From Methanothrix thermoacetophila PT (GTDB lineage Archaea > Halobacteriota > Methanosarcinia > Methanotrichales > Methanotrichaceae): a stretch of 64,000 nt of DNA. The DNA lies in contig NC_008553.1 in assembly GCF_000014945.1 (NCBI RefSeq), forward strand, positions 310,001 to 374,000, given 5' to 3'. The notes beneath the pieces are model-generated. The model did no database searches. It was not told the origin of the DNA and saw only the letters and a list, made by a program, of their open reading frames with translations. How positions within the stretch are numbered: the first letter of the stretch is position 1; the number at the start of each line of letters is the position of its first letter. Below, piece after piece: positions 28,169-36,771 of this stretch. The translations under genes were made by a program, and so were the position numbers.

Positions 28169-28516
28169 CTCAGCGGTTTGAGCTGCACGTTCTCTTTTTG
28201 TGGATATCATTCGACGACCAGCTATGTAGAGGGTTCATTTGGGGGGGCACAAGTCGTCTCGATATCCACATGCAATAGATGTGAATCTGGATCCATAAGC
28301 TGCATACGATATATCAAATGGCATCTGGTTGGTCCGAAAATAGCATTGAATGTTGACCATTTCACCCACATGGGTGACCTTGCATCGTGAGCGTTTTTTT
28401 GGTCAAGTTCGCCGTGACCTCCAGAGGGCATGGCACTCTCAGATGACAACAGAAACCTCCAAATCCCATACCAATATCATGATCTACTGTGATTTATTTC
28501 GTGATGGAGGTTTCTT
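28169..28516. other. Intergenic, 348 bp
   Basis: No gene. At about 28358-28400 CCCACATGGGTGACCTTGCATCGTG resembles part of tnpB relic 2 (15836-15860), so a small relic fragment may lie here. Confidence 0.35.
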
Positions 28517-29182
28517 ATGCGGCTGATCTGCATAGCTGATGTTCATGATGCACCCTCGCGACTGTGGTTTCTGGAAGGACGGTCTGCGGATCTGATGGTG
28601 ATAGCAGGAGATCTTCATAATGATGGAACGCCAGATACTGCGGTACGTGTTCTCGATCAGCTCTCCCGGTTTCCGCAGATGAAACTCATAATCCCAGGCA
28701 ACATGGATCCCAGGACATTTGCAGAGGATCTCTGGCGAAGCCACGGTCTCATACCGATTCACCGATCCACGTTCGTGATTGGGAAAGTGGGGTTTGTGGG
28801 CATGGGCGGGATGGTGGCGAGGAATCCGAAGAGGATCGGAGATCCGGCAAGGTATTACCACAGCGATGAGGACCTGTACAGAACACTGACAGATCTGCTT
28901 CGCTCTATTCGCGATCTTGATCGACGGGTTGTGGTGGTTCACCAGCCACCGAGAGGGGTGAGGGATCGTCTGTACAACGGAGAGCTCTCTGGAAGTTCTG
29001 GTCTGCGTAGGGTGATTGAAGAACTGCAGCCTGATCTGGTGATATGCGGCCACATACACGAGGACCGCGGCGCCTTAAACCTCGGAGGCACACTGGTGGT
29101 GAACGTGGGGGAAGCGCGCATGGGATACGCTGCTCTGATAGATCTTGATGATCTGGATGTGGAGTGGCTGACTGCAGAATAG
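28517..29182 (+). CDS. Calcineurin-like metallophosphoesterase
   Basis: A 221-aa one-domain phosphoesterase. Metal-binding motifs in order: ADVHDAP (residue 6), GDLHNDG, GNMDPRTF and ICGHIHEDRG with a final NVGEARMG. Compact archaeal members hydrolyse phosphodiesters; the substrate is unknown. Start preceded by GGAGG. The following CBS gene is 40 bp downstream on the same strand. Confidence 0.88.
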   Translation: MRLICIADVHDAPSRLWFLEGRSADLMVIAGDLHNDGTPDTAVRVLDQLSRFPQMKLIIPGNMDPRTFAEDLWRSHGLIPIHRSTFVIGKVGFVGMGGMVARNPKRIGDPARYYHSDEDLYRTLTDLLRSIRDLDRRVVVVHQPPRGVRDRLYNGELSGSSGLRRVIEELQPDLVICGHIHEDRGALNLGGTLVVNVGEARMGYAALIDLDDLDVEWLTAE

Positions 29183-29221
29183 GTTCAGTATTTATAGGCC
29201 TATCACCAAGATACACCTGAA

Positions 29222-29617
29222 GTGGGTGAGATGCCTGTAAGGGTTATGGATTTGATGAGCTATCCGGTGCTCACAGTGCCACCAAACGCAAAGGTTATAG
29301 ATGCGATAAAGCTGATGGCCAGCGGACCGAAGGGGTGTGTGATCGTCGCAGAGGGTGGTCTTCTCAAGGAGGTAGAGGGCATCGTCACAACAAGTCGTAT
29401 ATTCAAGAAGGTCTTCGCAGCCGGCCTGGACCCTGCGAACGTGAGCGTGGCAGACATCATGACACCAGCACCACTTGTCACAATCTCCCCAGAAGCAACC
29501 ACCCGCGAGGCTGCTGAGCTCATGGTGCGCCACAACATACGCCGTCTTCCAGTGGTCAAGGACGGCGTGCTTGTAGGCATCATCACCAGCAAGGACCTCC
29601 TGCAGTGCGTGAAGTGA
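29222..29617 (+). CDS. Two-CBS-domain protein
   Basis: 131 aa made of one Bateman module: first CBS from VRVMDLMSYPVLTV to about 60, second from VADIMTPAPLVTISPEA to the C-terminus ending VGIITSKDLLQCVK. Such proteins bind adenosine nucleotides or SAM and usually regulate a partner. No partner domain is fused. Start is GTG 29222 or ATG 29231. Confidence 0.9.
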   Translation: MGEMPVRVMDLMSYPVLTVPPNAKVIDAIKLMASGPKGCVIVAEGGLLKEVEGIVTTSRIFKKVFAAGLDPANVSVADIMTPAPLVTISPEATTREAAELMVRHNIRRLPVVKDGVLVGIITSKDLLQCVK

Positions 29618-30082
29618 TGGGGGATAGCAGGGCGCAAACTCCAACCTTCAGGAGAGGAGGCACAACGATAGCTATTTATGGTAAGGTGGAGACGCATACT
29701 CCTGTAGCGGGCGCTTCTGTCCTGCGCGTCGGCGCGGGGTCAGTGCGCGAGATGCTGCATAAGATGTATGGCTGACAGACATAATCCTGTGTCGAGGTAG
29801 CCTAGCCAGGTAGGGCGCAGGTTTGCTAAACCTGTTCCCCTTCGGGGATCGAGGGTTCGAATCCCTCCCTCGGCGCTCAATTTTACGGAATTCCATACCG
29901 ACCGATTTCCGTACTGCGTGATGGGGGTTAGCAGGACGCTTATTCCGGTGTTCAGGCCGAAGAGGAAGTCACATGACAGAATTCAGAGTGCACATGAAGG
30001 CGCCGTGTTTTTATGCCCGTGAGCAATCTGACCGAATGACTTAGTCCGTGCTTGCAGAACAGAATGAGACCAGAATGGTGCC
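29618..30082. other. Intergenic around tRNA-Ser
   Basis: Apart from the tRNA at 29791-29875 no gene is supported. GCTATTTATGG near 29671 is a TATA-like sequence too far (about 120 bp) to be a normal tRNA promoter. Confidence 0.4.
29791..29875 (+). tRNA. tRNA-Ser (anticodon GCU)
   Basis: 85 nt without encoded CCA. Acceptor GTCGAGG pairs with CCTCGGC (one G-U), anticodon stem CAGGT/ACCTG encloses TTGCTAA with anticodon GCU, the long variable arm TCCCC-TTC-GGGGA marks a class II serine tRNA, and the T arm is GAGGG-TTCGAAT-CCCTC. It reads AGU and AGC codons. Confidence 0.96.
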
Positions 30083-30997
30083 TCAAACATACATTTTCAT
30101 CAGCGGTTCCTGCCTGCCGAATCCCCTCAGCTGGATCTCGTCGTCTGTGAGTATGAGATATGTGTTATCACCACCATCCGCGAGCGAGCCAGCATTGGCG
30201 ACCAGCAGGTCCTCATTTCTCCTGTAAATGGCTGCCTGGTGCGTGTCGCCATAGATGAAGCAGTCAACCTTGCCGGGATGTCGTTCTCGGATGAATTTAA
30301 TGATTGCATCGTACTGTGACTCGACAGGGCTGTACCTCAGCGTCCTGAGCACTCCAGATCTCACCTTATCGAATATGCTTGTGACCCTCCAGAGCGACTC
30401 CTCGATCTCCACGGCCTCACCCAGATAGCAGGACCTGTAGATGCTTTCATATGCATATGCCATCATCCTCTCGAGATCCGCGGGAAGAACGGGCTCACCC
30501 GATAGTCTGCGTATGCCCTCGAAGATCTGCACAGGTAGTGATTTAATGCCATCGAGATGATGGCCGTGTGTGAACATAAAGCGTCTGCTCCCAATCTCCA
30601 TCTCATATGTAGGGTAATGGAATGTCATCCTAAGTCCTGCAAGATTCATCGCCCACCTCAGGTTCGGAAGGTAAACGCTGAACAGTTCACCCCTCGCCGC
30701 CCTCTCGAGAAGTGAGAGCTCCTGGCATATGACCGTCATGTGGTGATCGTGATTGCCCACCACATAGCTCACCCCCAGGCCCAGCTCGTCCAGCCGCCTG
30801 AAGAAATAGCTTGCATCGCGAATGGCGCTCTCCATCCGGACCCTCCAGAGATCGAGGATATCGCCAAGAAGCACAACCTCATCGATGCCGTCTCCGTACC
30901 TCCAGAGTTCCCATATGAAGTAATCGACATTATCACGCCTTGAAAGAACAGAGGACTTCAAGCCGAAATGCGTATCGGAGATCACAGCAATTGACAT
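30083..30997 (-). CDS. Metallophosphoesterase (LpxH-like domain)
   Basis: 304 aa. The five metal motifs are clear: SDTHFG (residue 7), LLGDILDLW (about 43), VGNHDHH (about 80), THGHHLDG (about 144) and YGDTHQA (about 248). The layout resembles UDP-diacylglucosamine pyrophosphatase (LpxH) but archaea lack lipid A, so the natural substrate is another nucleotide diphosphate or phosphodiester. It stands alone. Confidence 0.88.
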   Translation of the reverse strand: MSIAVISDTHFGLKSSVLSRRDNVDYFIWELWRYGDGIDEVVLLGDILDLWRVRMESAIRDASYFFRRLDELGLGVSYVVGNHDHHMTVICQELSLLERAARGELFSVYLPNLRWAMNLAGLRMTFHYPTYEMEIGSRRFMFTHGHHLDGIKSLPVQIFEGIRRLSGEPVLPADLERMMAYAYESIYRSCYLGEAVEIEESLWRVTSIFDKVRSGVLRTLRYSPVESQYDAIIKFIRERHPGKVDCFIYGDTHQAAIYRRNEDLLVANAGSLADGGDNTYLILTDDEIQLRGFGRQEPLMKMYV

Positions 30998-31757
30998 CAG
31001 GACTACACCCCTTCAGCCACCCCACTTCAGCGACAAAACATGATTATGATTCAAACTCAGTAATACTTTAACTTATTGGTGGGAAGGGTGGATTGTTTAG
31101 TCCCGAAACCTTTGACCTTATCTAGTCGGCGTTTTGAGTTGTGGTTCAACATGGTTCACGCTCCATTCGATCGATGAATAATCTGAGGATGCATACGGGT
31201 GGTAGTCTGGCCCAGACGACACCATCTCACTGCCAGTAGCCGGGTGGTTTCGAGATGACTTAAAATTAATTCGTGGGCCTTGCTGTGTTGAATACGCTGC
31301 CTTGTGGCAATAGCTATCGATTCTTACTAAAGTCTCATGTTATATGAATTAGCTCTCTGCTATTGGATTTCCAAACATTATTCAACACAGCAGTGGGCCT
31401 GGATATATATCCAATGCTGAGCCTTGCTCTCGATGAGGTCATCTCAAAATATGTGGATACATCACCTTGAGTACTGCTCTTCGGCATCATTGAGCAGCAC
31501 AACCGGGCTCTGGGCCAGATTTTCGATGTAATTTTGAGAAAACCTCAATCTGTTCTCAGAGTCTCCTCGTAGGTCTGGAATGCTTCTCCCCGGTCCAAGT
31601 GCTGAAGGCTCTCGTTTGTACACAAATCACGTGGCCATGCAAATGCCGATACATCGGTTATCTGATGTAATAAGATTGATCTGATTTAATCAAAATTTAT
31701 TTAACCTAGACTCAACACAGAATGATTTTAGAAAATTAAAACCAATTTGAGTTAAGG
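30998..31757. other. Intergenic repeat region, 760 bp
   Basis: Contains family A element 3 with its target duplications (31273-31400). The rest (31400-31757) shows no gene; a TATA-like AAATTTATTTAA at about 31690 may drive the substrate-binding protein gene. Confidence 0.5.
31281..31392 (+). repeat. Family A element 3 with intact 8-bp target duplication
   Basis: 112 bp from TGCTGTGTTGAATA to TTATTCAACACAGCA. GTGGGCCT flanks both sides (31273-31280 and 31393-31400), so this copy arrived by transposition and is recent. Confidence 0.92.
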
Positions 31758-32547
31758 GTGATACAGATGAGATGCTTTATCCTGCTTGTAATGCTGGCTC
31801 TTCTAGTTGTACCATCAATGGCACAGCAAGAGCAGCCGATCACCATCAGAGATGAAGATGGGCGAGACGTGGTGATTCCTGCAACTCCTGAAAAGATTGT
31901 ATGCCTCTCCCCTGCTGCAGCCGAGGTGCTCTGCGCTCTGGGCATGTCTGACAAGATTGCCGCAGTCACCGAGGATTGCATTATACCCTCACTATGTCGC
32001 TGCCTTCAGGAGAAGGAACGTGTGGGTACATCCGGCAGGAATGCAGATCTTGAGAGGATACTGGAGCTGAAGCCGGATCTGGTAATAGCCAAGACCGGCT
32101 CTTTATTCCCGGAGGAGAGCGAAAAGGTTCTCGTCAGTTGTGGGATCCCCGTTCTCAGATATCGCGCGTTGCATATCGACGCTCTTATTCCGATGATCAA
32201 CGATCTGGGTAGGATAGTAAATGCAGAGGATAAATCACATGAGATCATTGGCTGGATCACCAAATACTACAACACTATTCTGGAGCGAGTAAGCTTGGTT
32301 CCTGAGAGCGAGAGACCCACGGTATACTTCATGTCCATGGGGCACTTCGATTGGACCGCAGGGAACCAATCAGCTGGTGATATAAGAATTTCAGAGGCTG
32401 GTGGCAGGAATATCGCTGGAAATCTCACTGAAACGGTCCCGCATGTGGACATGGAGTGGGTCATCCAGCAGAATCCACAGATAATAATATTCTCAATGGC
32501 ATCGAATCAGTACAAGGGAGATACACCAACAGAGGACGAGATGAGAG

Positions 32548-33535
32548 TGCTGTGTTGGATAACTATTTAAACTAGGAAAATATATAATATATTTCATGGC
32601 CTATGAGGATAACCGCAATTGGCGCGAATACAATGAGAAATTGGTTAGGCGAGGATGGTTTTACCTTAGCACTGACTTTGTGAATAATTGGGATGAAGAG
32701 CTACTGAAGATGAATAAGAACAAGAATGGCAGACCCTATCGCTATCCTGAGACATTTATTCAATTTTGTGGTTTAGCATACGCCTTTCTTCATTTACCAT
32801 ACAGGCAGCTCGAAGGATTTATTCAGGCGCTAAGCGGATTTGTTCCTGGGCTGTTGGCTGCCGATTATTCGACATTATGGCAGAGGATTACGAATTTGGA
32901 GTTGAATATTCCAATACCTGATAACGATTTAGTGGTCGCAGTTGACTCAACAGGAATGAAGGTTACGAATAGAGGCGACTGGATGAGAGAAAGTCATGGT
33001 GTTGAACGCAGAGGCTGGATAAAAGTGCATATCGCCGTAGATGTTGAAACAAGGAAGCCCGTAACCTTCGAGATAACCGATGAGACCGTCACTGATCATG
33101 AGATGGTAAAACCGCTGCTGGAAGATGTTAAGCTTGAAGATTCACTGATGGATGGAGCTTATGATAAGGAGGGGGTATTCGATTTCATGAAAGAGAAGGG
33201 CGTAGATATGCCTGGAATCAAGATCAGGAAGAATGCTATCGTCAAAGCAGGCTCGTCCAGAGCCGAACCAGTTCTTGAGTTTATGAAGTATGGATACCAC
33301 AGTTGGAAAATTGTGCATGGATATGGAAGAAGGTGGGCGGCTGAAAGTGTATTCTCAGCAATTAAGAGGATATTTGGCGAGACTGTGAGGGCCACTTCGA
33401 AGGAAGGCATGATTCGCGAAGTACGCAGGATGTTCACATTTTATACTATAATTTTAAGCGTATAACATTATGACGAAGATTCTTGAAAGAATAAGAGAGA
33501 ATATATGAATATAAAGCTACTTATCCAACACAGCA
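32548..33535 (+). mobile_element. 988-bp IS5/ISH1-like insertion sequence
   Basis: Ends TGCTGTGTTGGATAA and TTATCCAACACAGCA are a perfect 15-bp inverted repeat. GATGAGAG (32540-32547, 33536-33543) is the 8-bp target duplication. An 8-bp duplication together with this transposase fits the ISH1 group of the IS5 family. It appears complete and recently inserted. Confidence 0.93.
32596..33465 (+). CDS. IS5-family DDE transposase
   Basis: 289 aa, intact. Catalytic residues sit in VAVDSTGMKV (first D, about 115), LMDGAYDKEG (second D, about 182) and AESVFSAIKRIFGE (E, about 253), the last with the Y/R-x2-K-like context of IS5 transposases. It should mobilise its own element and, by shared ends, the family A short elements. 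Codon use is more AT-rich than that of neighbours. Confidence 0.93.
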   Translation: MAYEDNRNWREYNEKLVRRGWFYLSTDFVNNWDEELLKMNKNKNGRPYRYPETFIQFCGLAYAFLHLPYRQLEGFIQALSGFVPGLLAADYSTLWQRITNLELNIPIPDNDLVVAVDSTGMKVTNRGDWMRESHGVERRGWIKVHIAVDVETRKPVTFEITDETVTDHEMVKPLLEDVKLEDSLMDGAYDKEGVFDFMKEKGVDMPGIKIRKNAIVKAGSSRAEPVLEFMKYGYHSWKIVHGYGRRWAAESVFSAIKRIFGETVRATSKEGMIREVRRMFTFYTIILSV

Positions 33536-33805
33536 GATGAGAGCGAAAAGAGATGAGATAATGTCTCTAACGGGTTTTGATTCAATCGATGCGGTCAAAT
33601 CCGGGCGTGTATACGTTATGGACATAAACATGGCCAGCGGCCTTTCAGAGCTTATAACACTGCTGTATTACGCCAAGTGGTTCCATCCGGATCTCTTCCA
33701 AGATATCAATCCACGGGAGGTACATGCTGAGCTGCTCAAGAAGTACTTCGGCATGGAGATTGATGGCATCCACCAGGTGTACCCAGAATAACTACTAAGG
33801 CTATA

Positions 33806-33893
33806 GGCCGATTCATCTGAGTGGTGAGCTCTGTACAACTAGCATCAATCGCCTCTACTCAATATGCAAGATTGCTGATCCGCTGAATCACAG
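33806..33893 (-). repeat. Family E repeat next to element B4
   Basis: The reverse complement (GTGATTCAGCGGATCAGCAAT ... TAGAGGCGATTGATGCTAGTTGTACAGAGCTCACCACT) is closely similar to 40172-40265. In both places it adjoins the same end of a family B element, which suggests a composite repeat of about 190 bp. Confidence 0.7.
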
Positions 33894-33901
33894 GGACAGA
33901 T

Positions 33902-33997
33902 GGGCCTGTCCGAATAGGGATTAAACGTCTCAGACATCCAAAAGCAAGGCCCAAATCCCCTGCCCTCAGCTTTCTCAGCTCTTATTCAGACGGGTTC
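33902..33997 (-). repeat. Family B element B4
   Basis: 96 bp with ends GGGCCTGTCCGAATAGGG and CTCTTATTCAGACGGGTTC. The interior has the GGCCCAAAT block seen in other copies. Confidence 0.7.
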
Positions 33998-34157
33998 GGA
34001 TGAGCCACCACCAAATTTAACTCTGGGAGAGGGCGCAGTGAGGATGAAAACGAAGCCCTCCCTGCTTCTGGCATGCTCAACGATTTGATGTAATAGATCG
34101 ATATTATAATTCAATAAATGATTATTATTACAAATATCCGATATTCTCAGATAGTGT

Positions 34158-35225
34158 GACTCAGCAAAAAGCTAGCTGAAGCGCTGGATGCTTGTAGATG
34201 GATAATAGACTTCTCCAAGAGCTGAAAGTAGCCAGAGAAGGGGCGTAGAGCTCAAAATCTATGACACTCAGAACATGATACCGCTTCTGAAACTTGAGCA
34301 TCCCAAACTGAACCTGATCTATTCTAAAGTGCTTCAGATGGTGAACTACGCGCTTTCTATCATCAAAGGTCTTTCAGCTTCTAAGAATAATGGCCAGAAG
34401 ATAGGACATCTCCGATTCAAAGGCCCTGGATGATTATGTTTGCCACTATCCGATATTGACAAGCTATGGGCAGAAGGATAGGACATCTCAGAGCCAAATG
34501 TCCTAGCTGGCACAAAACCATGAACCATAACCAGTCAGGGTTCAAGCTGGATCAAGATCATGGTCGTTTGCACCTCTCCAAGATAGGTGATATCAGAATC
34601 AGAATAGGACCTGTCCGGATAAGAGCTGAGGCCAGAAATTTGGACCTTATTGCTTCTGCATATCATAAACACCTAATCCTTATTCGGACACGTCCTCAGA
34701 ATACATCGCAAGGTTCAAGGAGTCATCAAAGCAATCCTGATGCATGCATCGTGACATCCATGAGGCATTACTACAATGCTTCCAGGAACATACTCATCGC
34801 AGGGAATAACAAAAGCATGCATCGTGACATCCATGATGCATTCTGGTCCAGGTTCATGTTCATGCTCTCGTACGAGGCTGAATGTGCTGGTCGAAGGCTG
34901 ATCAAATCCCATGAACACCACTCAAAGGTGTTCTGCCTGTGGAAGCATTGTAGAAAACACCCATGACCCAAGGTCACCCATGTGGATGAAAATGGACCTT
35001 TGCGAAAACCATTTTCTTACCAAGAGTTATCGGACAGGGTTCATGAGTGTCCTCACTGTGGATTCTCAGTGATATAGACTGCAATGCTTCCATGAACACA
35101 CATCGCAGGGATGGGACAGCCCGTAGCGCCCATGGAGTCAACTTCTACATCACATTTCTGTGATGCAGGTGTTGGCTATGAGGTGGGAAGCCCTGCTCTT
35201 CAGGGTGGGGTAGTCCACGCTATGG
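34158..35225 (+). pseudogene. tnpB relic 1 (IS200/IS605-like), interrupted by a family B element
   Basis: Frame-broken remnants of TnpB in order: ALDACRWI, IYDTQNMIPLLKLEHPKL, LRFKG, NQSGFKL-x-LSKIGDIRIRI, then the 89-bp element B2, then HRKVQGVIKAIL; the RuvC middle is gone; the C-terminal part has IHDAFWSRFMFMLSYEAE, zinc-ribbon NTTQRCSACGS and ECPHCGFS, and the tail AGMGQPVAPMES. Frameshifts and stops show it is dead. Without B2 and one duplication the GDIRIRIHRKVQG frame is continuous. The 3' end may include a guide-RNA (omega RNA) relic. Confidence 0.85.
34607..34695 (+). repeat. Family B element B2 with intact 8-bp target duplication
   Basis: 89 bp, ends GGACCTGTCCGGATAAG and CTTATTCGGACACGTCC. 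TCAGAATA flanks both sides (34599-34606 and 34696-34703). This is direct evidence that family B moves by transposition. Confidence 0.92.
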
Positions 35226-35268
35226 CGTGACCTCCTGAAGATTGGAGTTCACATCATGCCGCTTTCTC

Positions 35269-35952
35269 TCATAGCTGGATCATCTCGATGGGCATTGCCC
35301 TTGAGTGCACAGCGGTTGCCACAAGCACTCCATGGACACCGATCTCTTCAAGAGCATGAACATCGCTCAGGCCACGAACGCCGCCGCCAACCAGTACAGG
35401 ATGATCGCTTGAGGCCACAGCACTGCTCAGAAACTCGATATCTACGCCTGCTGATGTCCCAACTCTGTCTAGCTCCAGAAGTATGATACCGAGAAGATCG
35501 AGGTCATTCATCTCTTTTATTAACTCCAGCGGATCCAGGAGACCGCTATGTGATATGACCTTTCTGTGCTTCATGTCTATGCTCACAACTATATCGCGAA
35601 GATCAGATGCATCTGAGATCAGATCCAGCGATGCGGTCTCGGTCCCCAGGACAGGTGTTGTGGGTTCTGGAAGCAGAGACAGGTCTGAGAGCGTGGAGAT
35701 GCCGATGTCTGCCATGGTGATGGCCTTCGACGATATCCTCTCGATCGTCTTGAGATTATCCCCGCTGCCAGAGAGCCTGTTCAGATCTGCGACATACACC
35801 TCTTTCGGGGCGAGAATCTCGATGATCTCGATGGGATCCGGGGTTGATACAACTCTGCTGAATGTATTTATTGAGCGGTATCTGGACCTCTCCCCGCGTA
35901 CCGCATGAACCACCTTACTGTTATATATGTCCATCACGAAGATGCAACGCAT
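35269..35952 (-). CDS. HisA/HisF-like TIM-barrel protein
   Basis: 227 aa. It resembles HisA: MRCIFVMDIYNSKVVHAVRGERSRY at the N-terminus (catalytic aspartate position D8), SIDMKH in the middle and LVGGGVRGLSDVHALEEIGVHGVLVATAVH as phosphate-binding loops. Methanogens carry such HisA paralogues beside methanofuran genes; it is divergent from mfnB with 26 bp between start codons. A role in methanofuran or purine-like metabolism is inferred from position; the substrate is unknown. Confidence 0.75.
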   Translation of the reverse strand: MRCIFVMDIYNSKVVHAVRGERSRYRSINTFSRVVSTPDPIEIIEILAPKEVYVADLNRLSGSGDNLKTIERISSKAITMADIGISTLSDLSLLPEPTTPVLGTETASLDLISDASDLRDIVVSIDMKHRKVISHSGLLDPLELIKEMNDLDLLGIILLELDRVGTSAGVDIEFLSSAVASSDHPVLVGGGVRGLSDVHALEEIGVHGVLVATAVHSRAMPIEMIQL

Positions 35953-35978
35953 CCTTATCCTCTCGGGAACTGATGAAT

Positions 35979-36677
35979 ATGAGGCTGTTGGTAAGTCCGA
36001 TGGATCTAGAAGAGGCAGTAGCTGCCCTGGACGGTGGTGCGGATATAATCGATGTCAAGAACCCGCGGGAGGGATCCCTTGGCGCGAACTTTCCTTGGGC
36101 GATCAGGTCTGTAGTGGAGCTGGTTGCAGGGAGAACGCCGGTCAGCGCCACGATCGGGGATCTGCCGTTCAAGCCAGGAACTGCGAGCCTAGCCGCTCTG
36201 GGCGCAGCAGTATCAGGCGCCGATTACATCAAGGCGGGCCTGCTGGGTGTGAGCGAGCCAGAGGAGGCGATCGAGCTTCTGAGGCCGATCGTGAGGTCTG
36301 TGAGGGATTACGATTCGCGAAGAAAGATCGTGGCAGCGGCATACTCTGATTTCAGACGGGCGGGCTCGCTGCCGCCGCTGGTGCTTCCGGAGATAGCTGC
36401 CGAATGCGGGGCTGATGTTGTTATGGTGGACACTGCCATAAAAGATGGCAGATCCACACTGGAGTTCATGTCTGTGGAGGAGCTGAAGCATTTCGTCGAA
36501 TCCGCCCATGATCTCGGGATGGAGGCAGCGCTCGCCGGGAACCTCGGGGTGAGAGATCTCGAGGCGATCAGAGCGGCATCTCCTGACATACTCGGGGTAA
36601 GGGGGGCTGTCTGCGGCGGAGACAGGAACAGCAGGATACGCGCGGAGCTTGTGAGGTCGCTGAAGGATTCTCTCTGA
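35979..36677 (+). CDS. mfnB: (5-formylfuran-3-yl)methyl phosphate synthase
   Basis: 232 aa from ATG 35979 (MRLLVSPMDLEEA), matching the length of MJ1099. It joins two glyceraldehyde 3-phosphate molecules into the furan of methanofuran. The Schiff-base lysine K27 in DVKNPREGSLGA and K85 in GADYIKAGLLG are both present, as is ATIGDLPFKPG. ATG at 35973 is a possible alternative. The longer frame from 35862 overlaps the divergent gene and is not needed. Confidence 0.95.
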   Translation: MRLLVSPMDLEEAVAALDGGADIIDVKNPREGSLGANFPWAIRSVVELVAGRTPVSATIGDLPFKPGTASLAALGAAVSGADYIKAGLLGVSEPEEAIELLRPIVRSVRDYDSRRKIVAAAYSDFRRAGSLPPLVLPEIAAECGADVVMVDTAIKDGRSTLEFMSVEELKHFVESAHDLGMEAALAGNLGVRDLEAIRAASPDILGVRGAVCGGDRNSRIRAELVRSLKDSL

Positions 36678-36771
36678 TACGTGCGAATCTGATGGAGCGC
36701 ATGCGGATATAAACGAGGATAACGTCATCGCATATCTATTGCTCAGAAAAGAAAAAGAAGCGGCGGGGGTC

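Larger units (their letters stand above)
31758..33791 (+). pseudogene. Periplasmic-binding protein gene (BtuF/FepB type) split by an insertion sequence
   Basis: The 5' part (31758-32547) and 3' part (33544-33791) join in frame to a 345-aa protein when the insert and one 8-bp duplication are removed (1038 bp). A signal peptide ends at SMAQ. The PF01497 pattern is clear: EKIVCLSPAAAEVLCALG, LELKPDLVIA, HVDMEWVIQQNPQIIIF, VKSGRVYVMD. Such proteins deliver cobalamin or ferric chelates to an ABC importer; no permease or ATPase gene lies beside it. The truncated product lacks most of the second lobe. Confidence 0.9.

Noticed and set aside
29672-29896. Minus-strand ORF across tRNA-Ser containing RDSNPRSPKGNRFSKPAP
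   Set aside because: This is the well-known spurious translation of a tRNA gene.
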